64,000 nucleotides of DNA from assembly GCF_900103285.1 (NCBI RefSeq), contig NZ_FNGS01000003.1, positions 609,997 through 673,996 on the forward strand, in the 5' to 3' direction. The notes beneath the pieces were generated by a model that saw only the letters and a list, made by a program, of their open reading frames with translations, did no database searches and was not told the DNA's origin. Positions 18,008 through 26,136 of the stretch are shown piece after piece; positions within the stretch are counted from its first letter, which is position 1, and the number at the start of each line of letters is the position of its first letter. Source of the DNA: Siphonobacter aquaeclarae. GTDB lineage: Bacteria > Bacteroidota > Bacteroidia > Cytophagales > Spirosomataceae. Both the position numbers and the translations under genes were made by a program.

Positions 18008-19307
18008 ATAACCGACCGTCGATCAGATCCCGTGGCAGTACACCCTTGACGTCGTAGATAGCCGTTGTTTCGTGCCGGTGAACTAACCAGGCGAGATCCA
18101 GAAAGCAACTGTGGGCTACGGTCAGAATGATCGCGTCATAGAAGCCAGACGGGGCAACGACCGGCCTGTTCCAGCGGGAAAATACCTCCTCTTTGTCCGC
18201 AAACGGATCCCAGGTGTCTACCGCTGCGCCGAACTCGGTTAGTTCCCGCACTACGTCAATTACTTTGCTGTTCCGGATATCAGGACAATTCTCCTTATAA
18301 GTCACTCCCAAAACAAGGATCCGGCTTCCGTCAATGCGGTGCCCTTTCCGGATCATGAGTTTGATGACCTTGTTGGCGACAAAGATGCCCATCTGGTCGT
18401 TGATCCGCCGTCCGGACAACAGTACCTGTGGCGCATATCCGACGCTTTCGGCCTTAAACAGGAGGTAGTAAGGGTCTACGCTGATACAATGTCCGCCGAC
18501 AAGACCCGGCCGGAAGGGCAGAAAATTCCACTTGGTAGCCGCAGCATCAAGGACTTCATTCGTATCGAGACCAAGACGGTCGAAGAGCAGGGCCATCTCA
18601 TTGATAAAGGAAATATTGACGTCACGCTGAGCATTTTCCAGTACCTTACTTGCTTCGGCGACACGGATCGATGAAACAGGAAAGGTCCCGGCGGCGATGA
18701 TCGACGCATACAAGGTGTCAACGAATCCGGCGACTGCGGGCGTCGACCCGGAAGTAACCTTTCGGATGGTAGTCAGGCGACGCGAGCGATCCCCCGGGTT
18801 GATACGCTCCGGGGAGTAGCCGCAGAAGAAGTCTTCGTTGTAAACCAGTCCGCTTTCTTTTTCAAGTACAGGAACACATTCTTCTTCCGTACAGCCGGGA
18901 TAGACAGTCGACTCGAAAATAACCACATCTCCCTTCTTGAGCCGGGTACCAATGAGGCGGGAAGCGTGGAGAAGAGGCTTCAGATCCGGTTTCTTGAATG
19001 CGTCAACCGGCGTGGGTACGGCAACGACAAATACGTTGGCTCCACTGATGGCGTCGGCGGAGTCCGAAAAGGTTAGTTGTGGGGATAGAGAAAATTCATC
19101 AGAAATTAACTCGCCTGTTATGTCTATTTTCTGAGAGAGTTCGTTAATTCGCTGAGTATTAATATCGAATCCGACCGTAGGGTACTTTCTGCCGAATTCG
19201 ACTGCCAGCGGCAGACCAACATATCCGAGTCCCACTACAGCGATCGAAATAGGGCTTCTGTCATTGGGAATCAGTGAGTTGTCTTCTGATGGTAGAATCA
19301 AATTCAT
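18006..19307 (-). CDS. nucleotide-sugar (UDP-HexNAc type) dehydrogenase
   Basis: A 433-residue NAD-dependent UDP-sugar dehydrogenase of the UDP-glucose/GDP-mannose dehydrogenase family, TviB/WecC-like. Motifs include the NAD-binding GLGYVGLPLAVEFG, ESTVYPGCTEEECVP, and the catalytic block GGHCISVDPYYL with the nucleophilic Cys. The C-terminal UDP-binding domain ends in TAIYDVKGVLP. It would oxidise C6 of a UDP-sugar to a uronic acid for the glycan. The ATG at 19307 is chosen over an in-frame start 66 bases upstream. It is divergent from the initiating sugar transferase. Confidence 0.92.
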   Translation of the reverse strand: MNLILPSEDNSLIPNDRSPISIAVVGLGYVGLPLAVEFGRKYPTVGFDINTQRINELSQKIDITGELISDEFSLSPQLTFSDSADAISGANVFVVAVPTPVDAFKKPDLKPLLHASRLIGTRLKKGDVVIFESTVYPGCTEEECVPVLEKESGLVYNEDFFCGYSPERINPGDRSRRLTTIRKVTSGSTPAVAGFVDTLYASIIAAGTFPVSSIRVAEASKVLENAQRDVNISFINEMALLFDRLGLDTNEVLDAAATKWNFLPFRPGLVGGHCISVDPYYLLFKAESVGYAPQVLLSGRRINDQMGIFVANKVIKLMIRKGHRIDGSRILVLGVTYKENCPDIRNSKVIDVVRELTEFGAAVDTWDPFADKEEVFSRWNRPVVAPSGFYDAIILTVAHSCFLDLAWLVHRHETTAIYDVKGVLPRDLIDGRL

Positions 19308-19452
19308 GATTAATTTTTTAAGAAATGTCAAGGGCAGTCTTGGAGGTAATAGGTTTCTCCAGTAGATTAGCATCCCCAGAAGTATATAGATATTGATTAA
19401 AATTGGTTTTTGTCGTTACGCATATGATTTAGTTTTACAAAGACCTTCAAAG

Positions 19453-20460
19453 ATGGATATATTTTTAGCTTCCACTTCCCGGCAGCAGTTTATACATCGT
19501 TTGCGGAGCAAGCGGGTAAAGAACGGGAAAGTCATTTTATTTACGGGATATGATTATTTCTTGCAGAAATTGGATCTTCGTAATCTGCTGGAAAAGTTTC
19601 AGGAAGTTGTTCTGGTTCCCCGCTTTATTGACGAAACCTACCTGATTCAAGAGGCAATATCTCCTCTTTTTCACAAATACGGAGATATCCATCTGGTGGC
19701 CAATCCGGAATATGAAGAGCGATACCGGATTATCTATGAGTTCGCTGCCCGGAACAACAAGTCTATTAAAATCATCACAGTTTACGATTTTTGCGAGAAA
19801 CATCTTCGGAAAGTATACGTCCCGGATTCTGTCCATGAGCGTAATCCGCGCCTGGGGAAATTGAAACCAAAGGGTGTTTTTCAACAGGTAAGCAAGAGTT
19901 TTATCGACGTTTCCCTGGCGTCTGTCCTGCTGGCGGTGACGAGTCCATTGTGGCTGCTGAGCCGCATTCGGATCGCACAGCAATCCCCCGGGCCTACCTT
20001 CTACAAGCAAAAACGTATAGGGCTAAACTACCAGGAATTTGACTGTGTTAAGTTCCGGTCCATGCGCCTGGATGCGGAGGCATTTGGTGCGCAGTTTTCG
20101 AGCAAGCGTGACAAACGCGTATTCGGATACGGCGCTTTTATGAGAGCGACGCGTATCGATGAGCTTCCGCAGTTGCTGAATATTTTCCGGGGAGATGTGT
20201 CTCTCGTTGGCCCCCGCCCGGAGCGCCGCGTGTTTGTAGAAAGCTTTGAGGAAATGATCCCTCACTATGCCAGCCGGCACGTGGTCAAGCCCGGAATCAC
20301 GGGTTATGCCCAGGTGATGTATCCTTACGGAACAGGTGTAAAAGATGCCCGGCACAAGCTGATGTACGATCTGTATTATATTCGCAACTGGAGCCTTGGG
20401 CTGGAATTGCGGATTGTCTGGAAGACCGTCGTTACTGTGCTGTCATTCGGAGGATTCTGA
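19453..20460 (+). CDS. initiating phosphoglycosyltransferase (bacterial sugar transferase)
   Basis: A 335-residue protein. The C-terminal 190 residues are a bacterial sugar transferase domain (WcaJ/PglC superfamily): one membrane segment (VSLASVLLAVTSPLWLLSRI), the KQKRIGLN and KFRSMR motifs, RIDELPQLLNIFRGDVSLVGPRPE with the catalytic Asp-Glu pair, and PGITGYAQV. It links the first sugar phosphate to undecaprenyl phosphate. The N-terminal 140 residues are soluble and lack the four helices of full WcaJ proteins. The ATG at 19453 is preferred to a TTG 60 bases upstream. It starts the glycan pathway and ends the cluster. Confidence 0.9.
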   Translation: MDIFLASTSRQQFIHRLRSKRVKNGKVILFTGYDYFLQKLDLRNLLEKFQEVVLVPRFIDETYLIQEAISPLFHKYGDIHLVANPEYEERYRIIYEFAARNNKSIKIITVYDFCEKHLRKVYVPDSVHERNPRLGKLKPKGVFQQVSKSFIDVSLASVLLAVTSPLWLLSRIRIAQQSPGPTFYKQKRIGLNYQEFDCVKFRSMRLDAEAFGAQFSSKRDKRVFGYGAFMRATRIDELPQLLNIFRGDVSLVGPRPERRVFVESFEEMIPHYASRHVVKPGITGYAQVMYPYGTGVKDARHKLMYDLYYIRNWSLGLELRIVWKTVVTVLSFGGF

Positions 20461-20502
20461 AACCGGTACCGGGCCGTTTCATCCACGTTGTGAATCGCCT
20501 CG

Positions 20503-21699
20503 ATGAGCCAGCAACTTTCCCGTCTGTATTCCATTTCCCGAAAGGAAACCCGTCAAATTATTGGTCTGATGTCAGGGACGTCGCTTGACGGCCTTGATAT
20601 TGCCTTGTGTGCCGTTTCAGGCTCAGGCCTCAATACATCCGTGCGCCTCCGGAATTTTGCTACAGTTCCTTATTCGGAAGAGGTAAAGACCCGGATACGA
20701 ACCGTTTTTGCCCGGAAAGAAGTGGATTTTCAGTACCTCATCGTACTGAACGAATGGATCGGCATGCTGCATGCAGAGATGATTACCAACTGCCTGCAGG
20801 AATGGGGAGTCGCAGCGGAGGAGGTCGATTGTATTGCCAGCCACGGACAAACAGTATTTCATGCACCTGCTCATCAGCACGGCCTTCCGGATATGCCGAA
20901 CGCGACCCTGCAAATCGGCGACGGAGACCATATCGCTGTGCGAACCGGCATTATTACCCTGAGTGACTTCCGGCAAAAGCACCTCGCTGCCGGTGGTGAG
21001 GGCGCTCCTCTTGCCGTCTACGGCGATTACCTTCTCTTTTCGAAAAAGGAGGAAAATCGACTTATGCTCAACATGGGAGGTATCGCCAACTTTACCTACC
21101 TGCCGCGAACCCTCGACGCATCCTCTGTTTTCGTGACGGATACCGGACCGGGGAATACCCTCCTGGATGCTTTTTCGCAGAAACTGTTTGGTCTTCCATA
21201 TGACAAAGACGCAGCGCTCGCCCGTGCCGGAACCGTGCATACGGCATTACTGAATGCGTTGAAAAACAACCCATTCTTCGATGCGCCTTTCCCGAAAACA
21301 ACCGGCCCCGAGGTATTCAATACCGCTTATGTCCTGAAAGCACAACAGGAAACAGGTACCCGGGAAATTTCGGGCGAGGATCTTCTTGCCACCCTGACGG
21401 CCTTCAGTGCTGAAACAATCGTGGCAGCTATCCGCCAGATTATCCTTCCGGGAGAACGGTATTCTCTGTATGCCAGCGGCGGCGGAATGCACAACCCCCT
21501 TCTGATGGCGTATATCCAGCAGGAACTTCCGGAGATGAAACTTGCTCCGTCTGATGACCTGGGGATATCCGGAGATGCGAAAGAAGCGGTTCTTTTCGCT
21601 ATCCTGGCCAATGAAACGCTGGCTGGCGAGGCTGTTGACTACGGCTCACGCGAGGGTGTGCCCAGCGTCCACATGGGAAAGATATCGCTGCCCCGGTAG
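20503..21699 (+). CDS. anmK: anhydro-N-acetylmuramic acid kinase
   Basis: A 398-residue kinase of normal AnmK length. Motifs: GLMSGTSLDGLDIALC (ATP/substrate loop), the SHGQTVFH stretch, LNMGGIANFTYLP, and DTGPGNTLLDAF. The enzyme phosphorylates and opens 1,6-anhydro-MurNAc to MurNAc-6-phosphate in peptidoglycan recycling. It follows the sugar transferase by 42 bases and converges with the HupE-like gene 3 bases after its stop. Confidence 0.95.
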   Translation: MSQQLSRLYSISRKETRQIIGLMSGTSLDGLDIALCAVSGSGLNTSVRLRNFATVPYSEEVKTRIRTVFARKEVDFQYLIVLNEWIGMLHAEMITNCLQEWGVAAEEVDCIASHGQTVFHAPAHQHGLPDMPNATLQIGDGDHIAVRTGIITLSDFRQKHLAAGGEGAPLAVYGDYLLFSKKEENRLMLNMGGIANFTYLPRTLDASSVFVTDTGPGNTLLDAFSQKLFGLPYDKDAALARAGTVHTALLNALKNNPFFDAPFPKTTGPEVFNTAYVLKAQQETGTREISGEDLLATLTAFSAETIVAAIRQIILPGERYSLYASGGGMHNPLLMAYIQQELPEMKLAPSDDLGISGDAKEAVLFAILANETLAGEAVDYGSREGVPSVHMGKISLPR

Positions 21700-21702
21700 G
21701 AT

Positions 21703-22329
21703 TTAGTGGACGGTTCCCGTAAGCCCCTGCCAATAATCCGATTCCTTAATGAGTATCAGGGCAATACCCGCGACGGCTCCCGACAGAATCAGCTTCCAGT
21801 CATGCTTCCGGACCCGGAACAGGTCAATCAATATCCAGGAAACGGTCAGGATGATCAGCACGATCAGCAATTGCCCCAGTTCCAGCCCGATATTGAACGC
21901 CAGAAGAGGCTTGACAATCGAAGCTTCTTTCCCGAGCAGGCTTCGCAGGAAATTCGAAAAGCCCATGCCGTGAATCAGGCCGAAAAGCAGCGCCATCAGG
22001 TAGCGGGAGCGACCGCCGCGTACCGGTTCTTCGTCGAAAATGCTGTCCAGGCGACTTCGGTGGAAGAAGTTTGAAAAGGCAGTTGCCAGAATGGTACAGG
22101 GAATTAAGAACTCAATGACTTCCGTAGAATAGGAGAGGTAGTTCAGCGTAGCGAGCGCCAGCGTAATACTGTGTCCGAGGGTGAAGGCCGTGACCAGGAT
22201 CAATACCCGTCTCCAGTCTTTCAACCGGTAAATAGCGCAAAGGGCTACCAGGAAGATGATGTGGTCGTATCCATTTGGATCGGTGATGTGATCAAAACCT
22301 AATTGCAGGTAGACGGAAAACTCGTTCAT
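21703..22329 (-). CDS. HupE/UreJ-like membrane protein
   Basis: A 208-residue membrane protein with about six helices. The N-terminal half has HITDPNGYDHIIFLVAL, and the family-typical FTLGHSITLALA and FGLIHGMGFSNFL follow, with conserved His residues facing a possible metal path. HupE/UreJ proteins are proposed nickel or cobalt permeases, but in Bacteroidota this copy usually stands alone, as here, without hydrogenase or urease genes. The ATG at 22329 is preferred to one 42 bases upstream because the latter lies inside the ndk terminator. Confidence 0.82.
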   Translation of the reverse strand: MNEFSVYLQLGFDHITDPNGYDHIIFLVALCAIYRLKDWRRVLILVTAFTLGHSITLALATLNYLSYSTEVIEFLIPCTILATAFSNFFHRSRLDSIFDEEPVRGGRSRYLMALLFGLIHGMGFSNFLRSLLGKEASIVKPLLAFNIGLELGQLLIVLIILTVSWILIDLFRVRKHDWKLILSGAVAGIALILIKESDYWQGLTGTVH

Positions 22330-22343
22330 AGTGGAATAGTCGT

Positions 22344-22378
22344 AAAAAAGGGGATCTGAAAACGCGTTCAAATCCCCT
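22344..22378 (-). terminator. intrinsic terminator of ndk
   Basis: On the minus strand AGGGGAT pairs with ATCCCCT across a 16-base loop and is followed by T6. It lies between ndk and the HupE-like gene, so the two are separately terminated. Confidence 0.8.
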
Positions 22379-22400
22379 CTGGCGGTGCGGCCGGGCCGGT

Positions 22401-22814
22401 TTAGTATTGTTCCGTTTGGGCAAAGAAGAATGCCGACTCAATCGCAGCATTTTCATCCGAATCCGATCCGTGAATGGCGTTGGCCTCGATAGACTTGGCG
22501 AACAGCTTCCGGATCGTGCCTTCCTCGGCGTTGGCCGGGTTGGTGGCGCCGATCAGCTTGCGGAAGTCTGCCACGGCGTTGTCTTTCTCCAGAATGATCG
22601 GAACGATCGGTCCCGAAGACATGTACGCACACAGGTCACCGTAAAAAGGACGCTCGGCGTGTACGGCGTAGAATTGGCCGGCCCGCTCGGGCGTCAATTG
22701 GGTCTTCTTCAACGCGACAATGCGAAATCCTGCCTCCTGAATCATCTTGATGATAGCTCCGGTGTTTTCGATCGCATCCGGCTTGATCATCGTAAAGGTG
22801 CGGTTACCTGCCAT
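22401..22814 (-). CDS. ndk: nucleoside-diphosphate kinase
   Basis: A 137-residue NDK of canonical length. FTMIKPDAI at the N-terminus and the catalytic phospho-His in [12 protein letters not shown] (His115) are present, as are [15 protein letters not shown] and the nucleotide-binding residues around Phe58-Tyr. It balances NTP and dNTP pools in the cytoplasm. It stands alone between its terminator and a divergent promoter region. Confidence 0.97.
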   Translation of the reverse strand: MAGNRTFTMIKPDAIENTGAIIKMIQEAGFRIVALKKTQLTPERAGQFYAVHAERPFYGDLCAYMSSGPIVPIILEKDNAVADFRKLIGATNPANAEEGTIRKLFAKSIEANAIHGSDSDENAAIESAFFFAQTEQY

Positions 22815-23123
22815 AGTTAGGGTAGTTTACTGATACACACGGAAGAAGCAGTCCGGTAAAAAGGCCTCTCCCTCCTTTTGGGGCGCAATTTAGGCATACA
22901 TTTTCAGCCATTCCGCAACGAGACGGGAAATGAACAGGTTTTTGGACTCTTTTTCAATAACTTTGCCCGCCCAACCGATGGGGTATGCCGGATAGGTTGT
23001 CCGTAAGTTTTTGATTAACAGAAATTTATCGTCCGGAACTGGTGGAGTACCAACGGGTTTCTTCCCGATTTTCACTGAATGATGAAGGACTTTTCCGCTC
23101 CCACCGGCGGATAAAGGACCTGG
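22815..23123. other. divergent intergenic region ndk / DHH phosphoesterase
   Basis: A 309-base gap between head-to-head genes. It contains a good plus-strand -7 element at 22958-22965. A minus-strand frame of 106 codons crosses the gap and the downstream gene start, but it lacks family features and conflicts with the promoter. Confidence 0.4.
22958..22965 (+). promoter_or_regulatory. -7 element (TAACTTTG) upstream of the DHH phosphoesterase gene
   Basis: TAACTTTG matches TAnnTTTG. It lies about 160 bases before the ATG at 23124, leaving a leader of about 150 bases. Confidence 0.45.
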
Positions 23124-24161
23124 ATGAACGATTCTAGTATGGATCAATCTGCGTTGGACGCTCTCAGGCGGATCGTCGATACCCCGCAGCGGGTGGTGAT
23201 TACCACTCACTATAACCCCGATGCCGATGCCCTCGGGTCATCGCTCGGGTGGGCCGGATACCTTCGGAAGAAGGGGCACACGGTGACCGTCATCACTCCG
23301 TCGGAGTCTCCCCGCTTCCTTTGCTGGATGGAGGGAAACGAAGACGTTGTGGAGTTTGGCGCCAAAACCGCCCAGCGTGCCGCGGCGGAAGCAGCTGCCG
23401 CCGAGGTGATTTTCTGCCTTGATTTCAATGCTCTGGGCCGGCTGAACGACCTCGAACCGATCATCCGGAACGCGAAAGCGCCGAAGGTAATGATCGACCA
23501 TCACCAGTTGCCGGAAGATTTTGCAACGGTGGTGATTTCGGAGCCGTCCGCCGCCGCAACAGCACAACTGATCTACCAGCTCATTCTCGAACTGGGAGAC
23601 AGAGCGCTGCTGGATATCTCCATCGGCGAGTGCCTGTATGCTGGTTTGATGACGGATACCGGGTCTTTCCGACACCCGAGTACCAATCCGGAGGTTCACC
23701 GCATGGCGGCCGAACTCATCGAACTGGGCGTTAATACCAGCCGGATTCATCGGCTTATTTTTGATAACAATTCCCTCGGCCGGCTTCAATTCCTGGGCTA
23801 TGTACTTTCCCAGAAGCTGAATGTGCTTCCTGAATTCCGGACGGCCTATGTCGCCCTGACGTCGGAAGAGCTCCGCCGGTTCAATTCCCAGACGGGAGAC
23901 ACCGAAGGCGTTGTGAACTACGTGCTGTCGATCGAAAATGTCGTGATGGCCGTCCTGCTGATCGAAAGGGAACAGGAGATCAAATTGTCCTTCCGGTCTG
24001 TCGGAGACGTCGCCGTCAACGAATTTGCCCGGAAGCATTTCAGCGGCGGCGGTCACCGGAACGCTGCCGGCGGGCGCAGCACCGACTCCCTCGAGGAAAC
24101 CATCCGCCGCCTGATTGCCTCTCTGCCTGAGATCCGGGAAGCCCTGGAAAAGGTTTCCTGA
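23124..24161 (+). CDS. nrnA: DHH-family phosphoesterase, NrnA-like oligoribonuclease/pAp phosphatase
   Basis: A 345-residue DHH-DHHA1 protein of NrnA length. Metal-binding motifs are THYNPDADALGSS (Asp33, Asp35), a CLDFNALGR Asp, MIDHHQ (the DHH signature) and MTDTGSFRHPS. The C-terminal DHHA1 substrate-binding motif GGGHRNAAGG is intact. NrnA enzymes degrade nanoRNAs and dephosphorylate pAp. It is followed 48 bases later by a lipoprotein gene with its own promoter element. Confidence 0.9.
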   Translation: MNDSSMDQSALDALRRIVDTPQRVVITTHYNPDADALGSSLGWAGYLRKKGHTVTVITPSESPRFLCWMEGNEDVVEFGAKTAQRAAAEAAAAEVIFCLDFNALGRLNDLEPIIRNAKAPKVMIDHHQLPEDFATVVISEPSAAATAQLIYQLILELGDRALLDISIGECLYAGLMTDTGSFRHPSTNPEVHRMAAELIELGVNTSRIHRLIFDNNSLGRLQFLGYVLSQKLNVLPEFRTAYVALTSEELRRFNSQTGDTEGVVNYVLSIENVVMAVLLIEREQEIKLSFRSVGDVAVNEFARKHFSGGGHRNAAGGRSTDSLEETIRRLIASLPEIREALEKVS

Positions 24162-24185
24162 AAACAGCAGCTCGATTTCGTTTTT

Positions 24186-24193
24186 TAACTTTG
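24186..24193 (+). promoter_or_regulatory. -7 element (TAACTTTG) upstream of the first FKBP lipoprotein
   Basis: TAACTTTG fits TAnnTTTG, 17 bases before the ATG at 24210. This would give a very short leader. Confidence 0.5.
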
Positions 24194-24209
24194 AAACATA
24201 CTCAATCCC

Positions 24210-25079
24210 ATGCAAAAAAAAGTCTGGATGTTGCCCCTGTTGGCAGCGGCCACCCTGTGGTCCTGTAACCAGTTCAAGGTGAGCGTCGCTGAAAACGGAG
24301 TAAAATACCAGTTTCATCAGCACGACGAAAAAGGCAAGCTGCCCAAGGATGGAGACGTCATCTCCTTCCACATGGTAGTGAAGACCGCCGGCGACTCCGT
24401 CCTCCGGAACTCCCAGGAAGAAGGACAGCCCCTCGTCATGCTGGCTCAGAAAGGCCCCTACAAAGGCAGCTTCGAAGACGGTATCAAAATGCTGACCGTC
24501 GGCGACAGCGCCACGTTCTTTATCAGTGTAGACTCACTCTTCCGCGGCGCCATGCAGGCTCCGCCGCCATTCGCGAAGCCGGGCACCGACTTCCGTTTCC
24601 AGGTGAAAGTGCTGCGCATCGAAAGCCAGGACGACTTCAAGAAACGTTCAGCTGCTGAAGCCGCCGGCCGCCCGAAGAAAGAAGCCTCGGATATCGCCGC
24701 CTACGCTGCGAAAAATGGCTACAAGACTCCTACAGTACTCGCTTCAGGTGTACAGTACGTCGTGACGCAGCCCGGTACGGGCGAAGCGCCGGCAAAGGGA
24801 GATACCGTAAAAGTTCTCTATGTCGGCAAGCTGCTGAGCGGCAAAATCTTCGATCAGGATCAGAAAAAAGGCCTTGTCTTCCCGGTAGGACTGGGTCAGA
24901 TGATCCCCGGATTCGACGAAGCAGTACAAACCATGAAGAAAGGCGAAAAGGGCGTGATCCTGATTCCGTCGGCACAAGGCTACGGCGAGCAGGGCTCTCC
25001 CGGCGCTATTCCCCCGAATTCAGTACTCGTCTTCGACGTACAGCTGATCGACGTTCATAAGGGTAAACTCCCCCTTTGA
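24210..25079 (+). CDS. FKBP-type peptidyl-prolyl isomerase lipoprotein, two FKBP modules
   Basis: A 289-residue lipoprotein: signal MQKKVWMLPLLAAATLWSC with lipobox LWSC (Cys19). The N-terminal module (about 45-135) is FKBP-like but divergent (GDVISFHMVVKTAGDSVL, FEDGIKMLTVGDSATFFI). The C-terminal module (about 175-289) is canonical FKBP: GDTVKVLYVGKLLSGKIFDQ, LGQMIPGFDEAVQTMKKGEKGVILIPSAQGYGEQG, and VLVFDVQLIDV. It should assist folding of exported proteins in the periplasm. It is the first of two adjacent FKBP lipoproteins, with a hairpin between them. Confidence 0.9.
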   Translation: MQKKVWMLPLLAAATLWSCNQFKVSVAENGVKYQFHQHDEKGKLPKDGDVISFHMVVKTAGDSVLRNSQEEGQPLVMLAQKGPYKGSFEDGIKMLTVGDSATFFISVDSLFRGAMQAPPPFAKPGTDFRFQVKVLRIESQDDFKKRSAAEAAGRPKKEASDIAAYAAKNGYKTPTVLASGVQYVVTQPGTGEAPAKGDTVKVLYVGKLLSGKIFDQDQKKGLVFPVGLGQMIPGFDEAVQTMKKGEKGVILIPSAQGYGEQGSPGAIPPNSVLVFDVQLIDVHKGKLPL

Positions 25080-25122
25080 TCCCCGTTCAGGCCGTATTGG
25101 TAGACGCAACACCTGTTTTGTT

Positions 25123-25154
25123 CGATGAAGGACACCTTTCGGGTGTCTTTCATC
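25123..25154 (+). terminator. hairpin between the two FKBP genes
   Basis: GATGAAGGACACC pairs with GGTGTCTTTCATC over about 13 bp (one G-T pair) with a short loop. Only a short T-run follows, so it may attenuate rather than end transcription. Confidence 0.55.
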
Positions 25155-25189
25155 GTTTAAGAAAAAAATTGTTCGCTACTCTGTTAATC

Positions 25190-26083
25190 ATGAAACTCTA
25201 TTTACCTGTTTTATTCGCCGCAGCAACAATGCTTTTCGGATGCAGCCCGATGGAATCGGAAGACGAAAAGCGTCTGGCTGAAAATGACAAATTGATTCAG
25301 TCTTATATTACTGCCAACAGTCTGAGTCCGACCAAGCAGCCGAACGGCTTGTATTACCAGCAGAAAAACTCGATTCCGGGTAATCGCAAACCCGAGCTCG
25401 GAGATCAGATCGCGTTGAATCTGGTCATTCGAAACCTCTCCGGTACGATCATTAACGACTATTATCAAGTAACGCCCTTCAAACTTGTGTATCATCCGGG
25501 CGGTACCTCTTTCACCGCGCTTCTTGAAGGTGCTCAGTACCTGCGTGAAGGAGAGAGCATCCTCTTGCTGGCGCCGTATTTCATGGCGTATGGAAGTGGC
25601 GACCTGAAAGATTCAACCGGGCGCCTGCTTTTACCCGGCTATTCTCCGGTGCGGGTAGATATGACACTCGCCAAAGTTCGTAACGAAGAGGAACAGATCA
25701 AGCAATACCTGGTCGATAACAGACTTACTCCGACAGACTCAACTACCGACGGACTTCGCTACATCCGTACCAAAGCCGGCACCGGCGCAGCGATTACCAA
25801 TGGCAAGTATGTGAAGTTGAAATACACAGGCCGCCTGATTACCGGTGGTAAGTTTGATGAAAGCACCGATGGCTCCTACTCGCTCACGATGGGTGTCGCG
25901 AACGTCATATCAGGATTTTCCAAAGGCCTCCTGATGATGAAGGAAGGGGAGAAAGCCACGATTATTTTCCCGTCAGCACTGGGTTATGGGACGCAGGGCT
26001 ACCCTAACCCAAATGGTAACGGTTATTACATTATGCCGTATTCTCCGCTGGTCTTCGATATCGAAGTAGTATCGGTGAACTGA
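25190..26083 (+). CDS. FKBP-type peptidyl-prolyl isomerase lipoprotein
   Basis: A 297-residue lipoprotein with signal MKLYLPVLFAAATMLFGC (Cys18). The N-terminal module (about 45-165) is a degenerate FKBP fold without the usual aromatic pocket motifs. The C-terminal module (about 190-297) is recognisable: NGKYVKLKYTGRLITGGKFDES, VISGFSKGLLMMKEGEKATIIFPSALGYGTQG, PLVFDIEVVSV. The module order copies the preceding gene, suggesting tandem duplication and divergence. The ATG at 25190 is chosen because it begins the signal peptide; an upstream TTG frame runs through the intergenic hairpin. Confidence 0.88.
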   Translation: MKLYLPVLFAAATMLFGCSPMESEDEKRLAENDKLIQSYITANSLSPTKQPNGLYYQQKNSIPGNRKPELGDQIALNLVIRNLSGTIINDYYQVTPFKLVYHPGGTSFTALLEGAQYLREGESILLLAPYFMAYGSGDLKDSTGRLLLPGYSPVRVDMTLAKVRNEEEQIKQYLVDNRLTPTDSTTDGLRYIRTKAGTGAAITNGKYVKLKYTGRLITGGKFDESTDGSYSLTMGVANVISGFSKGLLMMKEGEKATIIFPSALGYGTQGYPNPNGNGYYIMPYSPLVFDIEVVSVN

Positions 26084-26101
26084 TCGGAAATTGTACTGAA
26101 C

Positions 26102-26136
26102 AAAAAAGGCGACCGGATTCCCGGTCGCCTTTTTTG
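26102..26136. terminator. bidirectional intrinsic terminator
   Basis: GGCGACCGG and CCGGTCGCC form a 9-bp stem with loop ATTC, flanked by A6 and T6. It serves the FKBP gene and the converging unknown gene on the minus strand. Confidence 0.92.

Noticed and set aside
22890-23210. A 106-codon minus-strand frame between ndk and the DHH gene
   Set aside because: It overlaps the DHH gene start and a TAACTTTG promoter element and matches no family, although its C-terminus looks amphipathic.
25080-25154. tRNA-Leu-like stretch (ATTGGTAGACGC) before the second FKBP gene
   Set aside because: Only the D-arm-like words match; no acceptor stem, anticodon arm or T-arm can be folded, and the hairpin that follows is better read as a terminator.
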